From Caproiciproducens galactitolivorans (GTDB lineage Bacteria; Bacillota; Clostridia; Oscillospirales; Acutalibacteraceae), in the NCBI RefSeq assembly GCF_004768785.1, contig NZ_SRMQ01000010.1, forward strand, positions 32,062 to 96,061: 64,000 bases of DNA. Direction: 5' to 3'. The position numbers were made by a program, and so were the translations under genes. Each line of letters starts with the position of its first letter. The stretch's first letter is position 1. The notes beneath the pieces were generated by a model. It was not told the origin of the DNA. It ran no database searches and was given only the letters and a program-made list of their open reading frames with translations. Of this stretch, positions 63,149-64,000 are shown in pieces.

Positions 63149-63488
63149 TACTTCCGGCGAAACTTAAGATTGCCGTAATAACTGAAACAATGATTGAAAA
63201 AATTCGGCCAGACCATAGATCGTGCAGATGTTCTTTATATTCATCAAATGCTCTTTCTCCCCGATCACATATGATCCAAACTTTATTATATTCGGCCCTC
63301 ATTCCACAAATATATTCGTTGCCCCATTTACTAAACCCCGTAGTTTCATAATCTACAAAATTAGAATCTCGAGCCTTTTCAAAAGTCCTTTGTATTTTCT
63401 TTCCGTAACGCTTTATATAAAAATTCTCATCCTTACCGGAATGCTTAGATATTCTTTTTAACAATTTATATTGATCGTATGTCATCAT
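63114..63488 (-). CDS. Membrane-tailed protein on the opposite strand
   Basis: About 124 residues: a hydrophilic N-terminal domain (winged-helix-like, with DYETTGFSKWGNEYI) and a C-terminal membrane segment (FSIIVSVITAILSFAGSII, about 102-120). The frame is open to 63512; ATG 63488 is preferred because AAGGAG lies upstream of it. It is the only minus-strand gene in the rightward block, so it may be expressed in the lysogen, like many morons. Confidence 0.55.
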   Translation of the reverse strand: MMTYDQYKLLKRISKHSGKDENFYIKRYGKKIQRTFEKARDSNFVDYETTGFSKWGNEYICGMRAEYNKVWIICDRGERAFDEYKEHLHDLWSGRIFSIIVSVITAILSFAGSIIFQIYFHKSV

Positions 63489-63557
63489 TTTAAAAGCCAT
63501 CTCCTTTTTCATAATTTTATAACGGCAAGGAAATATTTACAAGAAGGAGCAAAGCCT

Positions 63558-63743
63558 ATGACTGATAATTACCAAGCATTAATTACAATTCCGGCGACGG
63601 ATTGCAACTTCATCAGCACTCTCGGACGTGCAGGTAACGATGAATTAACCAAAGCCGAGGAATATTTGAGAACACATCCGTTTGCAAACAAAACCCGTCT
63701 GAAAGCGGTGCAACGGGAAATCAGAAAGAGGGAGAAAAAGTAA
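63558..63743 (+). CDS. Small phage protein, unknown
   Basis: 61 residues, with LITIPATDCNFISTLGRAG and a basic tail. AAGGAG precedes ATG 63558. Its stop overlaps the next ATG by one base. Confidence 0.5.
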   Translation: MTDNYQALITIPATDCNFISTLGRAGNDELTKAEEYLRTHPFANKTRLKAVQREIRKREKK

Positions 63744-64000
63744 TGGATAAGCTTAAACCGTGCGATATTGATAGGCTTGAAAATTTCCTAAATGGCATTG
63801 CACTGGCACGTTTTAATCCCGATGAGGTAATCGCCCGAATCAACAGGCTGAAAGATATGCTGACAGATCTTTCCAATTCCGCCCCGGAGAACAAACCGCT
63901 GACGCTGGAACGGCTCCGGCAGATGGACGGGGAGCCAGTATGGATAAAAGGTAGTGATGCTAAAACAAGCGGATGGGCACTTATAAAAGGCAAAAGAGAA
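63743..64000 (+). CDS. Phage protein, truncated by the window edge
   Basis: 86 residues visible. A helical first part is followed by LTLERLRQMDGEPVWIKG, a segment common near the C-terminus of small Clostridia phage proteins of unknown role. It runs off the right edge; only the start (ATG 63743) is known. Confidence 0.55.
   Translation, partial: MDKLKPCDIDRLENFLNGIALARFNPDEVIARINRLKDMLTDLSNSAPENKPLTLERLRQMDGEPVWIKGSDAKTSGWALIKGKRE

Larger units (their letters stand above)
58087..64000. mobile_element. Element 2: prophage-like element in tRNA-Gly, right end outside the window
   Basis: It starts within the 3' part of tRNA-Gly(CCC). A leftward lysogeny block (integrase, membrane protein, ImmA-like, repressor) faces a rightward early block (excisionase-like, antirepressors, small phage proteins). 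The left-right layout around an operator-rich gap at 61121-61348 is that of a temperate phage. Structural genes would lie beyond 64000, so a conjugative element is not fully excluded. Confidence 0.8.

Overview
The window looks like the chromosome of an anaerobic, spore-forming Firmicute of the Clostridia, probably Oscillospiraceae/Ruminococcaceae-like. The reasons are T-box leaders on thrS and on the leucine genes, spoVS, an RNase Y, a DacF-type carboxypeptidase, a glgC/glgD pair, and a backbone of moderate GC using TTG, GTG and ATG starts. This placement is inference from gene content; no 16S rRNA is present.

Backbone layout: citrate synthase, a polytopic membrane protein and GAPDH (0.2-3.7 kb); the glycogen cluster glgB-glgC-glgD-glgA (19.1-24.9 kb); a broken secreted-protein locus and an XRE regulator (25.6-27.3 kb); a histidine phosphatase; a T-box-controlled leuA-leuB-azlC-azlD block (28.2-32.4 kb); dCMP deaminase, rsmA and a second decayed locus (32.5-35.0 kb); a minus-strand block ddl-murI-DUF1934-argS-homocysteine methyltransferase (35.1-40.4 kb); the rpmG-secE-nusG-rplK-rplA-[L10 leader]-rplJ-rplL cluster (41.5-45.0 kb), which is not followed by rpoBC; dacF, a phosphoesterase, recG, a DhaL/FakA-like protein, spoVS, ymdB and rny (45.3-54.6 kb); and T-box-thrS, a DUF4358 protein and tRNA-Gly(CCC) (54.8-58.2 kb).

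Two mobile elements interrupt this backbone. Element 1 (about 15.1 kb, 3639-18862) is strikingly AT-rich and sits in the 3' end of the GAPDH gene. An exact 77-bp direct repeat (3639-3715 and 18786-18862) restores the end of the GAPDH reading frame, and the original GAPDH terminator is now 15 kb away at 18875-18906. All its genes are on the plus strand: tyrosine integrase, a connector-like and a neck-like protein with Ig-like domains, a holin-like membrane protein, a decaying array of zinc-ribbon ORFs separated by terminator-like hairpins with a constant ATGC loop, scaffold, major capsid protein, a small regulator, a primase-like protein, small and large terminase, and portal. No tail, baseplate, receptor-binding or endolysin gene is visible. 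The gene set and size fit a capsid-forming phage satellite (cfPICI-like) or a minimal tail-less phage, and this is the most interesting content of the window.

Element 2 begins in the 3' half of tRNA-Gly(CCC) and runs off the right edge. It has a tyrosine integrase, a membrane-anchored repeat protein, an ImmA-like peptidase, a CI-like repressor, an operator-rich divergent region, an excisionase-like HTH protein and Bro-N antirepressors, so it is most likely a prophage. The host tRNA has an A-C mismatch in its acceptor stem exactly where an element-borne 3' half would meet the host 5' half.
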